The notes under the pieces are model-generated. The model saw only the letters and a program-made list of their open reading frames with translations, ran no database searches and was not told the origin of the DNA. A DNA stretch of 64,000 bases. Origin: Bradyrhizobium sp. AZCC 2262. Its GTDB lineage: Bacteria; Pseudomonadota; Alphaproteobacteria; Rhizobiales; Xanthobacteraceae. Position 1 is the stretch's first letter. Each line of letters begins with the position of its first letter. Positions 54,220-63,204 of the stretch are shown here, piece by piece. The position numbers were made by a program, and so were the translations under genes. The stretch lies in the NCBI RefSeq assembly GCF_036924535.1, contig NZ_JAZHRT010000001.1:5704001-5768000 (forward strand), read 5' to 3'.

Positions 54220-54558
54220 CTACACGCGCGTTATCAACGAGTCGACGACGACGAGCAGAACCAGAGCCATCAGCACCACCGGATATTCAAGCCGCATGAA
54301 CTCACGCTGCCGCGACAGGGTAACGAGCACACCCAGCGTGATCGCGATGGCGACCGCACAACCGATCATTCGCAACGGCGGCATCAGAAGCGCAGCGGCC
54401 GAAATCCATTCGAGCGCTCCAACCGTTTTGCGCAAGCTATCGGAATATCCCCATGCCTTAAATTCCGCGCGAATGAAATCCGGCGCTACAGGATTGAGCC
54501 ATCCTGCCCGAACCAAAACGACGGCGAGCAGGATGGAAAGCACGTCCGCGACAACCAT
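54220..54558 (-). CDS. DoxX-like small membrane protein
   Basis: 112 residues with four hydrophobic segments (SILLAVVLVRAGWL, TVGALEWISAAALLMPPL, MIGCAVAIAITLGVLVTLS, PVVLMALVLLVVVD). It matches the DoxX-like family in size and pattern. Its start follows the stop of the RidA-like gene by 3 bases, so they are one transcript. Function unknown. Confidence 0.8.
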   Translation of the reverse strand: MVVADVLSILLAVVLVRAGWLNPVAPDFIRAEFKAWGYSDSLRKTVGALEWISAAALLMPPLRMIGCAVAIAITLGVLVTLSRQREFMRLEYPVVLMALVLLVVVDSLITRV

Positions 54559-54561
54559 CCG

Positions 54562-55032
54562 CTAGCCAGCCCTTGGAAGTGCAGCGATCATATCAAGCTC
54601 GACCCGTGCGCCTGGTGTCGACAATTGGTTGATGCAGATCGTCGTGCTTGCCGGAGTCCAGGCTCCGAAATATTCCTTGAGCACCGTCACCATTCCATCC
54701 TGATCGCGGATATCGGTGAGATATTTCGTTACCTTCACGACATCGGTCCAGGTCAGGCCCTCGTGATCGAGAATGGTCTTGATCGTCTCCATGGCGCGAC
54801 GAGTCTGGTCAATGATGGAGTTGGGATGCTCGTGCTCGGCCAGCACATGCGGGTGCTTGTGATAGAGCGGCGACGGCGTCGCCCCCGAGATGAACAACAA
54901 TCCGCAAGGGCTTTCGATACGGATCGCCGGCGCATAGGGCATATCGATCTTGCGCTCGGGGAGCGTCTGAATCTCCTTGATATCCGGGTTTGAAGGTGAA
55001 GTTGCGAAAGCAGGTCGTCTCGTCATGGGCAT
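54562..55032 (-). CDS. RidA-family protein, divergent third member
   Basis: 156 residues from ATG 55032 (TGGAGA upstream). RidA features: GLLFISGATPSPLYHKHPH, NSIIDQTRRAMETIKTILDHEGLTWTDVVKVTKYLTDI and the Arg in GARVELDMIAALP. A 40-residue N-terminal extension is unlike the other two copies. First gene of the leftward RidA-DoxX pair; the LacI-type operator at 55148 lies 116 bases upstream. Confidence 0.88.
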   Translation of the reverse strand: MPMTRRPAFATSPSNPDIKEIQTLPERKIDMPYAPAIRIESPCGLLFISGATPSPLYHKHPHVLAEHEHPNSIIDQTRRAMETIKTILDHEGLTWTDVVKVTKYLTDIRDQDGMVTVLKEYFGAWTPASTTICINQLSTPGARVELDMIAALPRAG

Positions 55033-55147
55033 TTGTCTCCAGCCTGTTCGAATTTTCGAATGGAGGCTGATCGCCCCCGTCGGGCGCGAGCCGACCGCTG
55101 CATGGACCAACTCGCGCAAGCTTCTGTACGAAATCCGAAGCTTTTAT

Positions 55148-55159
55148 GCAAACGTTTGC
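55148..55159. promoter_or_regulatory. LacI-family operator GCAAACGTTTGC, site 1
   Basis: Perfect palindrome with the central CG of LacI/GalR sites. It lies in the 278-base gap between the divergent RidA-DoxX and sugar ABC units and so could control both. Confidence 0.8.
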
Positions 55160-55276
55160 CTATACGAGCCCCCGAGGAAAATCGCCAATTATTGCCATTA
55201 TTCGGATATTCCTTTGACGACGATTGCTCCCTGCGACAATTTTGTTCCGAATCTGCCAACACTTCAGACTTGATTG

Positions 55277-55290
55277 TGCAAACGTTTGCA
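55277..55290. promoter_or_regulatory. LacI-family operator TGCAAACGTTTGCA, site 2
   Basis: Perfect 14-bp palindrome ending 20 bases before the ATG of the ATPase gene at 55311. The two sites are 130 bases apart centre to centre, a distance that allows looping by a tetramer. Likely bound by the regulator at 60043-61125. Confidence 0.85.
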
Positions 55291-55310
55291 GGTATGGCAT
55301 CCTTTAACGA

Positions 55311-56909
55311 ATGAGCGTCGTCGCTCAGCAAAGGGGACGAATACGCGTGTTGGCGGACGAGCAAAGCCCCGTTCGGGGCCCTGGCGGGACGGCGGTGATG
55401 CCGATGGCAGATGCGGTAACCCACAGCGCGCAGCCGTTGCTGCGCCTGATCGGCATCAGCAAGTCATTTCCTGGCGTGCAAGCGCTGAAGGGGGTTTCGC
55501 TCGAGATCCAGTCCGGCGAGGTGCACGTCATCCTTGGACAGAACGGAGCTGGCAAGTCGTCCCTCATCAAGGTGTTATGCGGCGCCTATCTCGCCAACGA
55601 AGGCACGATTGAGTGCGAAGGTCGCAGCGTCGCGATCCGCGGCCCTGCCGACGCCAATGCGATCGGCGTCTCTGTCATCTTCCAGGAGTTCTCACTCGCA
55701 CCGTTCCTCGACATTGCGCAAAACATGTTTCTCGGCCGCGAACGCGCTTTTGTGAAGGGCGGTATGATCGACAAGGCGGCAATGCATGCCGCCGCACGCG
55801 ACGTTCTTGCGCAGCTCGGCTTGCAATACGACACCCGAACTTTCGCCGGCGAGCTCGGCGTGGCGCAACAGCAGATGGTCGAGATCGCCAAGGCGCTGTC
55901 GCAAAACGCTAGAATCCTGGTGATGGACGAGCCGACCGCAGCGATTTCCGATCGGGAATCCGACCGGCTGTTCGAAGTCATTGCCAGACTTAAGCAACGC
56001 GGCGTGGCCATCGTTTACATCTCACATCGAATGAAGGAAGTCGTCACTTTGGGAGACCGCATCACCGTGATGCGGGACGGTTCCGTGGTGGCAACCTATC
56101 TCCGCAACGAGGTGACCCCGGACGCGATGGTCCGCGCCATGATCGGACGGTCGCTCGAGGGCCTGGAACGGCGCAAGCCCGTTGCCGCTGGGACGTCGGC
56201 ACTGACCGTGACCGACCTGCGGACTGCAAAACTCGCAAACATCTCGCTCGAGGTGCGCGCCGGCGAAGTTGTGGGCCTGGCAGGCCTGGTCGGCTCCGGT
56301 CGCACCGAAGTCGTGCGCGCCGTCTTTGGCGCTGATCCCGTCCTGGCAGGAACAATTAAGCTCGGCGGCACAGACTTCATGCAGCGTCCGGATCGCAGCA
56401 CTCGAGCCGGTCTCGCGCTCTTGCCGGAAGACCGCAAGCGCGAAGGCTTGGCGCTGTCACTAGCGGTTGGCCAAAACGCGACAGCAGCGGCAATGTGGCG
56501 ACTATTTCGGCGCGGCTGGTTCGCACCGGCGAAAGCAGAACGCATCTGCCGGGAACTGATTGCCCGATTGAACATCGCAACACCCGGCTCCGGGCAGGTC
56601 GTGCGCAATCTCAGCGGCGGCAACCAGCAGAAGGTCGTGCTTGGAAAGTGGCTCGCGGCCGGATCCCGTGTGTTCATGCTGGACGAGCCGACACGCGGCG
56701 TCGACGTCGGCGCAAAGACCGAAATATACCGGCTGATTGATGATCTGGTGAAAGACGGAGCTGCTGTACTGATGATCAGCTCCGAGCTGCCCGAGCTGAT
56801 TCACCTGTGCGATCGCGCCTACGTCATGCGCGACTATCGTATCGTCGGGCATCTCGTCCGCGAAGAGCTGTCGGAAAAAGCGATTCTCGACCTGGCGGTG
56901 CACCAATGA
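55311..56909 (+). CDS. Ribose-type ABC transporter ATP-binding protein (RbsA-like)
   Basis: 532 residues with two ATPase domains. First: Walker A GQNGAGKSS, GVAQQQMVEIAKAL, Walker B MDEPTAAIS. Second: GLVGSGRTE (degenerate Walker A, as usual in this family), LSGGNQQKVVLGKWL, LDEPTRGVD. The start at 55311 is uncertain; a GTG at 55350 and an ATG at 55398 are alternatives. First gene of a complete A-C-C-B importer under LacI-type operators. Confidence 0.93.
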   Translation: MSVVAQQRGRIRVLADEQSPVRGPGGTAVMPMADAVTHSAQPLLRLIGISKSFPGVQALKGVSLEIQSGEVHVILGQNGAGKSSLIKVLCGAYLANEGTIECEGRSVAIRGPADANAIGVSVIFQEFSLAPFLDIAQNMFLGRERAFVKGGMIDKAAMHAAARDVLAQLGLQYDTRTFAGELGVAQQQMVEIAKALSQNARILVMDEPTAAISDRESDRLFEVIARLKQRGVAIVYISHRMKEVVTLGDRITVMRDGSVVATYLRNEVTPDAMVRAMIGRSLEGLERRKPVAAGTSALTVTDLRTAKLANISLEVRAGEVVGLAGLVGSGRTEVVRAVFGADPVLAGTIKLGGTDFMQRPDRSTRAGLALLPEDRKREGLALSLAVGQNATAAAMWRLFRRGWFAPAKAERICRELIARLNIATPGSGQVVRNLSGGNQQKVVLGKWLAAGSRVFMLDEPTRGVDVGAKTEIYRLIDDLVKDGAAVLMISSELPELIHLCDRAYVMRDYRIVGHLVREELSEKAILDLAVHQ

Positions 56910-57883
56910 CTTATCATATTGCCGATGAAAACAAGATCGGACCAGGCGCGCTATTGCGGCGAACGCCCGGCGTAACCTTCATCCTTGTCGGCATGATCGT
57001 GCTTTTCACGGTCGGGAATCCGCGGTTCCTGTCTGGCGCCAATCTGACAAATGTCGGCCTGCAGGCATCGCTGTTGTTGATGCTGGCATTGCCGATGACA
57101 CTCATCATTCTCACCGCGGGCCTGGACCTTTCGGTGGGAGCATTGCTCGGCCTATGTGGCGTCGTGATTGCAGCGTTGCTCGTCGCGGGATGGAGCCTGC
57201 CGGCCTCCATTGGAGCTGCGATGGCGGTCGGGCTCATGGTCGGCGCAGTCAACGGATTCTTGATCGCCCATCTCGGGTTGCCGGCGTTCGTAGTCACGCT
57301 CGGTACTATGGGATTATGCGAAGGACTGTCCCTTGTCATTACCAACGGAGATCCGATCGGTAATTTCACGCCGGCACTCGAAACTTTCTACCGCTCCACA
57401 ATAGTTTCGGTACCTGTTCCGGTACTGGCGTCAATTGGGCTCTATGGCCTGCTCTGGCTGGTGCTCTATCGCACGCGCTTCGGCAACTATGTTTTTGCCA
57501 TCGGCGGCAACAAGGATGCGCTGCATCTCGCCGGCATCAACGCCAATCTCGTTCATATGGGCGTCTATCTGCTTTGCAGTGCGACGGTCGCACTGTCGGC
57601 CCTGCTGCTGTTGGGACGAACAAATTCAGCGCATCCGTCAGTTGCTGTCGGAATGGAGTTCGAGGCAATCGCCGCAGTGGTCCTCGGCGGCACTTCATTC
57701 GAGAAAGGCCAAGGCTGGCTATTCGGGACCGTCCTCGGCGTGCTGGCGATTTCTGTGCTCCGCAACGGCCTGAATGTTCTCTCTGTGCAGCCCGCGCTGC
57801 AAGTCGTCTGCGTCGGGTTGCTTCTCATTGCCGCGCTGCTGATCGATCGCAACCGGAAGAGGCCTTCAAGAGGCATGGCATGA
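56906..57883 (+). CDS. Ribose-type ABC transporter permease (RbsC-like), first
   Basis: 325 residues from ATG 56906, overlapping the ATPase stop. About ten hydrophobic segments; GLDLSVGALLGLCGVV, AHLGLPAFVVTLGTMG and GMEFEAIAAVVLGGTSFEKGQG are signature stretches of the BPD_transp_2 family. It forms the channel with the next permease. Confidence 0.92.
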   Translation: MTYHIADENKIGPGALLRRTPGVTFILVGMIVLFTVGNPRFLSGANLTNVGLQASLLLMLALPMTLIILTAGLDLSVGALLGLCGVVIAALLVAGWSLPASIGAAMAVGLMVGAVNGFLIAHLGLPAFVVTLGTMGLCEGLSLVITNGDPIGNFTPALETFYRSTIVSVPVPVLASIGLYGLLWLVLYRTRFGNYVFAIGGNKDALHLAGINANLVHMGVYLLCSATVALSALLLLGRTNSAHPSVAVGMEFEAIAAVVLGGTSFEKGQGWLFGTVLGVLAISVLRNGLNVLSVQPALQVVCVGLLLIAALLIDRNRKRPSRGMA

Positions 57884-58863
57884 CGACAATGGAAGCCCCT
57901 GCCCTGACATCCCATCCGCGACAATCCCTGGCACCAGGCACCCTCGCGATCATCGTGCGGGTTGGCTTGATCATCGGTATCGGTCTGATGATGGCGAGCG
58001 TTAGTCCAGGCTTTGTATCCGCTGATAATTTCCTCAACATTCTGCGGCAAGCCAGTCTTCTATTCCTGGTGGCGTCCGGTCTGACGCTGGTGATTATCGG
58101 TGGCGGCCTCGACCTGTCGATCGGCGCCAACCTCACTCTGTGTGCTTGCCTCGCTGCCGCCGCGATCAAGAGCATCGGACAGCCGGCTGCAGGTATCGCC
58201 GTCGCACTCGGCTGCGGCGCTGTGGTCGGGCTTGCCAATGGAGTTTTGATCAATCGCGTGAAGATTCCAGCCTTCCTCGCCACCTTCGGTATGCTGTGGG
58301 TAGCGCAGGGAATTGCCTATTGGTTTATGGCAGGCCAGGTCATTTACGGATTCTCGCCGGCCTTCCGCTTCTTCGGCAGTGGATTCTGGTTCGGCGTTCC
58401 AGTTCCGATCTGGGTGATGCTGGTGACAGGCGCCTGTGGCCTGATCTTCCTGTCGCGGACGACGTTTGGCCGCGAAGTCTACATCATGGGTGCCAATGAA
58501 GCAGCCGCGGTGCTGTCTGGTATCCCGGTCGCCCGTCACCGTGTCTTTCTATACGTGATGAGTGGCCTGATGGCGGGACTGTCGGCACTCATCTATGTCG
58601 CCCGCCTCAACGCCGCCGAGCCCGGCATTGGCGAACCCTTGCTGCTGCCGGCGATCGCTGCGGTGCTGGTCGGCGGTACCTCGCTGTCAGGAGGAAGCGG
58701 CGGTCTGTTCGGGACGCTGCTGGGCGCAATCATTCTCACCCTTATCGTCAACGCATTGAACCTCCTGAACGTGAGCGCCAGCTGGCACCCGTTCGTTACC
58801 GGCACCATCGTACTATTGGCGATGCTTGCGGATGCGGTGGTCAACCGCGGTATGCGGAAATGA
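57880..58863 (+). CDS. Ribose-type ABC transporter permease (RbsC-like), second
   Basis: 327 residues from ATG 57880, overlapping the first permease by ATGA. GGGLDLSIGANLTLCACLA, NRVKIPAFLATFGMLWVAQG, LLLPAIAAVLVGGTSLSGGSGG. Two different permeases suggest a heterodimer. Confidence 0.92.
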   Translation: MTTMEAPALTSHPRQSLAPGTLAIIVRVGLIIGIGLMMASVSPGFVSADNFLNILRQASLLFLVASGLTLVIIGGGLDLSIGANLTLCACLAAAAIKSIGQPAAGIAVALGCGAVVGLANGVLINRVKIPAFLATFGMLWVAQGIAYWFMAGQVIYGFSPAFRFFGSGFWFGVPVPIWVMLVTGACGLIFLSRTTFGREVYIMGANEAAAVLSGIPVARHRVFLYVMSGLMAGLSALIYVARLNAAEPGIGEPLLLPAIAAVLVGGTSLSGGSGGLFGTLLGAIILTLIVNALNLLNVSASWHPFVTGTIVLLAMLADAVVNRGMRK

Positions 58864-58928
58864 AGGTCTCGCCGTCAGCGCATGCGGACGGTCGTCTCAA
58901 TGGGCAATTACATTTGTTGGGAGGTGTC

Positions 58929-59915
58929 ATGACGAATCGAAGTGTCAGAAATATCTGGATACTGTCTGCCGCAATGGGTCTGACATTCTACGGGCTTGCC
59001 GCCTCGCCCGCGCTTGCGGCCGGCGAGATCATCGCGGCCTTCACCAAGAACCAGGTCGACCCGCACTTCGAAGACGTTCGCGCCGGTGTCGAGCAGATGG
59101 CGAAGAAAATGAATGCGACGGTTCGGCAATACGTCCCCACGAAGCCTAACAACATCACCGAGGGTATGTCGCAGCTCGAAGACGTTGGTGTAACCAAGCC
59201 GAGCCTCGTCCTCTTCATGCCGATCGATCCGAAGGCCCAGCTGCCAACCATCAAGCGGTTAATTGACGCCAAAACACCGGTTCTCAATTACAACGACCGT
59301 GCGGGCGATGCACCCTATCTCGCATTTGTCGGCGAGGATGATTACAAACTGGGCTATGATATCGCCAAAACGCTGTTCGACCACCTCGGTGGCAAGGGCA
59401 AGATCGTAATCCTCGAGGGCATCAAGGGCTCCAACACCGGCGACGAACGCAAGCGCGGGTTCGATGCGGCACTCAAGGAGTATCCCAATATCAAGTTGCT
59501 GGCTTCGCAGCCCGCCAACTTCCAGCGCCTGCTCGGCCTGCAGGTGATGGAAAACCTGATCCAGCAGTTCAACGATATAGACGGCGTCATCGCTGCAGCA
59601 GATGCGTCCGCGCTCGGTGCGGCCGAGGCGCTGAAGTCTGCCGGGCGCGGCAACGTTCCCGTGGTTTCGATCAACGGCGTTCCTGAAGCCGTGGAGGCGG
59701 TCAAGACCGGCAGCTTGCTGGCGATCGCCGAGTTCAACGGCTTCAAGATCGGGTGCGTCGCAACCGAGATCGGTCTGAAGGCGATACGAGGCGAACCTGT
59801 ACCCAAGCAGGTCGTCATCCCCGCCGCAATCATTACCAAGTCGAATCATGCCGAATGGCTGGTGCCTTATCCCGAGCGCACATGTCCCGCAGCGGCGAGT
59901 TATATCGGACAGTAA
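58929..59915 (+). CDS. Ribose-type ABC transporter binding protein (RbsB-like)
   Basis: 328 residues from ATG 58929 (GGGAGG 4 bases upstream). Signal peptide to about residue 31 (SPALAA). Type-1 periplasmic fold: AAFTKNQVDPHFEDVRAGVEQMAKK, VLFMPIDPKAQLPTIKRLIDAKTPVLNYND, ILEGIKGSNTGDERKRGFDAAL, GVIAAADASALGAAEALKSAG. Ligand unknown. A hairpin follows at 59942. Confidence 0.92.
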   Translation: MTNRSVRNIWILSAAMGLTFYGLAASPALAAGEIIAAFTKNQVDPHFEDVRAGVEQMAKKMNATVRQYVPTKPNNITEGMSQLEDVGVTKPSLVLFMPIDPKAQLPTIKRLIDAKTPVLNYNDRAGDAPYLAFVGEDDYKLGYDIAKTLFDHLGGKGKIVILEGIKGSNTGDERKRGFDAALKEYPNIKLLASQPANFQRLLGLQVMENLIQQFNDIDGVIAAADASALGAAEALKSAGRGNVPVVSINGVPEAVEAVKTGSLLAIAEFNGFKIGCVATEIGLKAIRGEPVPKQVVIPAAIITKSNHAEWLVPYPERTCPAAASYIGQ

Positions 59916-59941
59916 CCGAATGCTCGATGGTTTGTACGGCA

Positions 59942-59963
59942 CGCGGGGCGAGTTTGCCCCGCG
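59942..59963 (+). terminator. GC-rich hairpin after the binding-protein gene
   Basis: CGCGGGGC, GAGTTT, GCCCCGCG: a perfect 8-bp stem 26 bases after the stop, without a T-run. Just beyond it, AACGTTTGC (59968-59976) matches one and a half arms of the LacI operator and may be an autoregulatory site. Confidence 0.55.
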
Positions 59964-60042
59964 GAAGAACGTTTGCTACTGCTTACGCCTACGCCCGATG
60001 CAGCGTCTACTGGCTGCGGGACAATGCAAGGACCTTTAACAG

Positions 60043-61125
60043 TTGGCAGGCCCTTCGAAAGGCAAACGGCCTACCCTCAAGGACGTGGCGGCGCATGTCG
60101 GCGTCCACTACTCCACTGTGTCACGTGCGCTCGACCCGACGACCGCACATCGGATTACGGACGAGGTCCGCTCGCGCATTCTTGCGGCCGTTGCTGAACT
60201 CAACTATCGCCACAACGTCGCGGCCGCTACGCTTCGTACCCATTCGAGCAAGACGATCGGAATCATCGTTCCCGACATCACAAACAGCCTGTTCGGCCCA
60301 ATCATTAAAGGCATCGACAGCATTTCGACCCAGCACGGCTATGTCGCGTTAATCGGCGACACCGACAACAGCCCGGAAAAGGAAGGAAAGCTGATAAGCA
60401 CCTTCCTTTCGCGCGGGATCGAAGGACTGATCGTTGCCAGCGCCCTGCGCGAAGACGAGGTTGTCTCGGCCGTCGCTCATGACGGTACGCCGATTGTTAC
60501 GGTGAACAGTCATGTCGACGACGACACCGTATCGTCGGTCAGCTACAACGTGCGGCCAAGCATTGGCGCTCTGGTCAAGCACCTTACCGAATTGGGCCAC
60601 AAACGCATCGCGTTCATCTCCGGCCCCTCGTCCTGGTCGACCGCTGAGGAACGGCTGGCCGCTTATCGATACTGGATCGACCGGGTCAAGGCAGTCAGCG
60701 CGGACGACCTGATTGTCTACAGCAAAGAGTACCGCGAAGAGGAAGGCGCACGCTGTGCCGAGGAGCTGCTGCGATCCGGTGTACCCTTTACGGCGTTGAT
60801 GGCTGCCAATGACCTGTTGGCGTTTGGCGCCTTGAAGACACTGCAGCGGCACGGCCTTCAATGCCCGAATGATATCTCCGTCACTGGATTTAACGACATT
60901 CCCATGGCCGAACGGTGGTCGCCGCCGCTGACGACGGTGCGGGTCGACCCCTTCCAGGCGGGCAAGGCGGCGGCCGAGATCCTCTTCGCCGATATGAAGG
61001 TTAGTCCCGAGGAACGGCTCCCCAAGCATGTCCTCCTCCCGGCTTCCATGGTCGTTCGGGGTTCGACCGCAAAGGTGCCGTCGTCCCAAAAACTCAAAAC
61101 AGCCCGATCCGACGAACGCATGTGA
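60043..61125 (+). CDS. LacI-family transcriptional regulator
   Basis: 360 residues with a TTG start. HTH RPTLKDVAAHVGVHYSTVSRALD with hinge helix NYRHNVAAATLRT, then a ligand domain (GIIVPDITNSLFGPIIKGI, ISGPSSWSTAEERLAAYR, GFNDIPMAERWSPPLTTVRVD). It is encoded directly after the sugar-type ABC genes and most likely binds the TGCAAACGTTTGCA sites at 55148 and 55277. Inducer unknown. Confidence 0.92.
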   Translation: MAGPSKGKRPTLKDVAAHVGVHYSTVSRALDPTTAHRITDEVRSRILAAVAELNYRHNVAAATLRTHSSKTIGIIVPDITNSLFGPIIKGIDSISTQHGYVALIGDTDNSPEKEGKLISTFLSRGIEGLIVASALREDEVVSAVAHDGTPIVTVNSHVDDDTVSSVSYNVRPSIGALVKHLTELGHKRIAFISGPSSWSTAEERLAAYRYWIDRVKAVSADDLIVYSKEYREEEGARCAEELLRSGVPFTALMAANDLLAFGALKTLQRHGLQCPNDISVTGFNDIPMAERWSPPLTTVRVDPFQAGKAAAEILFADMKVSPEERLPKHVLLPASMVVRGSTAKVPSSQKLKTARSDERM

Positions 61126-61322
61126 TCCGGCGTACCGGCCGTTGTCGGCACGCGGTGTCGACGCGCGCCCAGCGCTGCAATTTTGCAAAAGTATCTCCGC
61201 GAAAATGCCGCTCGCGCGGCGCCAAACTGCATCGTAACCCTCACGCATCCGACGTTCTCGCACTCCTCCGGGTCGCGTCGGCGCCATATCCTGCAATTCG
61301 GCCAAATTACAAGGAACTCAAC

Positions 61323-61967
61323 GTGAGCATCAAAGCGACGGCAAAGCCCGCCAAGGCGCTGCTAAGCCCAAAGGATCATGCCCTGGTCATGATCGATCAT
61401 CAGTCACAGATGGCATTCAACACCAAGTCGATCGACGTGACCAATCTGCGGACCAACGCCGGAATTCTCGCGCATACCGCAAAGGGGTTCAACGTCCCCA
61501 CAATCATCTCGACAATTTCGAAAGACACCTTCGCGGGTCCGCTGTTCGATGAGATCACGGATGCCTTTCCGAACGCGGAGGTCACCGACCGCACAACGTC
61601 GAACGCGTGGGAGGACGAGAACTTCATCGCCCGCATCAACGCAATCGGCAAGGATCGCCTCGTGATCTGCGGTCTTTGGACTTCTGTGTGCTGCAACGGC
61701 CCGGTATTGTCCGCGCTTGACCAGGGCTACGAGGTTTATGTGGTGACCGACGCATGCGGCGACTGCACGCCGGAAGCCCACGAGCGGGCCGTTGAGCGCA
61801 TGATCCAGGCCGGCGCGCGTCCGCTTACGGCACTGACCTACCTGCTCGAACTGCAGCGCGACTGGGCTCGCGTCGAGACCTATGATCTCACCACCGGCAT
61901 CGCGAAGAAGTACGGCGGCGCATTTGGCATCGGCATCTCGTACGCCAAGACCATGTTCGGCGAATAG
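61323..61967 (+). CDS. Isochorismatase-family hydrolase (YcaC-like)
   Basis: 214 residues from GTG 61323 (AAGGA upstream). Catalytic triad candidates: D25 (VMIDHQ), K110 (AIGKDRL) and C123 (GLWTSVCCNGP). NAWEDENFIARINAIGKDRLVICG and the RDWAR tail match the YcaC branch, cysteine hydrolases of unknown natural substrate. It lies 197 bases after the LacI gene in the same direction and may process the imported compound (inference). Confidence 0.88.
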   Translation: MSIKATAKPAKALLSPKDHALVMIDHQSQMAFNTKSIDVTNLRTNAGILAHTAKGFNVPTIISTISKDTFAGPLFDEITDAFPNAEVTDRTTSNAWEDENFIARINAIGKDRLVICGLWTSVCCNGPVLSALDQGYEVYVVTDACGDCTPEAHERAVERMIQAGARPLTALTYLLELQRDWARVETYDLTTGIAKKYGGAFGIGISYAKTMFGE

Positions 61968-61975
61968 GTTCAATC

Positions 61976-62015
61976 AGCGGCGTATGAACGGCGTGGGAGC
62001 CGTTCATGCGCCGCT
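61976..62015 (+). terminator. Long hairpin between convergent genes
   Basis: A 17-pair stem (AGCGGCG, T-G wobble, ATGAACGGC) with loop GTGGGA, 8 bases after the hydrolase stop. No long T-run, but the stem is very stable and could stop transcription from both sides before the convergent MDR gene. Confidence 0.6.
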
Positions 62016-62174
62016 CTTGGAAATAGCACCGCTCCTGTCAGGCTCCTGTTTCATGCCTTTGTGTTGCTCTGATTTCCGACCGACAACGGTATCACGGAGA
62101 TCAGGTATCCGATGCATCAAGCGATCGCCTGAGCCGGCATGTTGCTGGCTTGCGTGAAGCCCACGACGTGCACC

Positions 62175-63194
62175 TCAACCTTCCGGCCGCAGGACGATGC
62201 GGTCGCGTGCCGAGCCTATCACCGCGCTGTAAGCGGTCCTCGCCTCGCTGAGGGGATAGATGGCCGAATCTGAAATCGGGAACGGACGGAGCCATCCACC
62301 CGCAAATCCCGCCAGCGCACCGCGCAGGATATCGCCACTCTCTATCGACGAAAAGCCGAGCGTGTCGACACCGACATAGGTATGTTGACCGCGATAGAAT
62401 TCGAGAATGTTGAATTGCACAATCCTGTCGACGGCGGCAATCAGTATCTGGCGGCCGCGCTTGGCAAGCGAGCGGTTCGCCGCCTGAAAATAGGGGTCGC
62501 CGACCGTATTGAAGACGATGTCGGCGCCTTTTCCGCCCGTCAATTCCCGAACCCGCTCCGGAATGTCGGTCGCGTCCGAGTTGATCATCTCGATCGGCGC
62601 ATTGGCATGGCCCTGATAGCCCTCGTCCCTTCGCATCACGCCGATAACCTTGGCACCCTGCCAAGTCGCGAGCTGAGCTGCCGCCTGCCCGACCTTGCCA
62701 TTGATACCAAAAATCAGCACGTGCTCATCCCGGCCAGGCATTCCGGTTCGGCGAAAACCTTCGATCGCAGTCACGAACGGCACGCCTATGCCGGCGGCCT
62801 CTTCCATCGAGATCCCTCGCGGGATTTCGACCAGCGCAGCGGCTTCCACGATCAGATGCGATGCATGGGTGCCGTCCCTGCGGACACCGAGATCACCGGA
62901 AGAGCCAAACACAGACTTGCCGATCCATTCGGCAGGCCCATCAATCACGACGCCGGCGAAGTCACGGCCAGGCGTGCGCGGAAATACGGCATAGGGCATC
63001 AAGCCGGTGGCCGCTTTGACGTCCGACGGATTGACGCCAGCGGCCTTGATCTCTACCAGGACGTCGTCAGGTCCGCGCGACATGCGGCGCCTCTCCATCA
63101 CCGGCGCGATCGACGCTGCATTTGCTGCCTTCACGTTGAGCCGCACGCAATCGGCTTCCACCGCGATCTTGTCCTGCTCCGTCATTGCGTTCAT
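62175..63194 (-). CDS. MDR-family (zinc-less) NADPH oxidoreductase
   Basis: 339 residues from ATG 63194 (AGGA 9 bases upstream). N-terminal GroES-like domain (DDVLVEIKAAGVNPSDVKAATG, PGRDFAGVV) and Rossmann domain (HVLIFGINGKVGQAAAQLA). No zinc-binding Cys cluster, so quinone-oxidoreductase or enoyl-reductase type rather than alcohol dehydrogenase. It follows the BKACE gene by 10 bases, hence the same transcript. Confidence 0.88.
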   Translation of the reverse strand: MNAMTEQDKIAVEADCVRLNVKAANAASIAPVMERRRMSRGPDDVLVEIKAAGVNPSDVKAATGLMPYAVFPRTPGRDFAGVVIDGPAEWIGKSVFGSSGDLGVRRDGTHASHLIVEAAALVEIPRGISMEEAAGIGVPFVTAIEGFRRTGMPGRDEHVLIFGINGKVGQAAAQLATWQGAKVIGVMRRDEGYQGHANAPIEMINSDATDIPERVRELTGGKGADIVFNTVGDPYFQAANRSLAKRGRQILIAAVDRIVQFNILEFYRGQHTYVGVDTLGFSSIESGDILRGALAGFAGGWLRPFPISDSAIYPLSEARTAYSAVIGSARDRIVLRPEG

Positions 63195-63204
63195 TTTCGT
63201 CGTC

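Noticed and set aside
55311..59915. Specific assignment as a ribose or xylose transporter
   Set aside because: Only the family can be read from the sequence; no sugar kinase, isomerase or dehydrogenase gene is adjacent.
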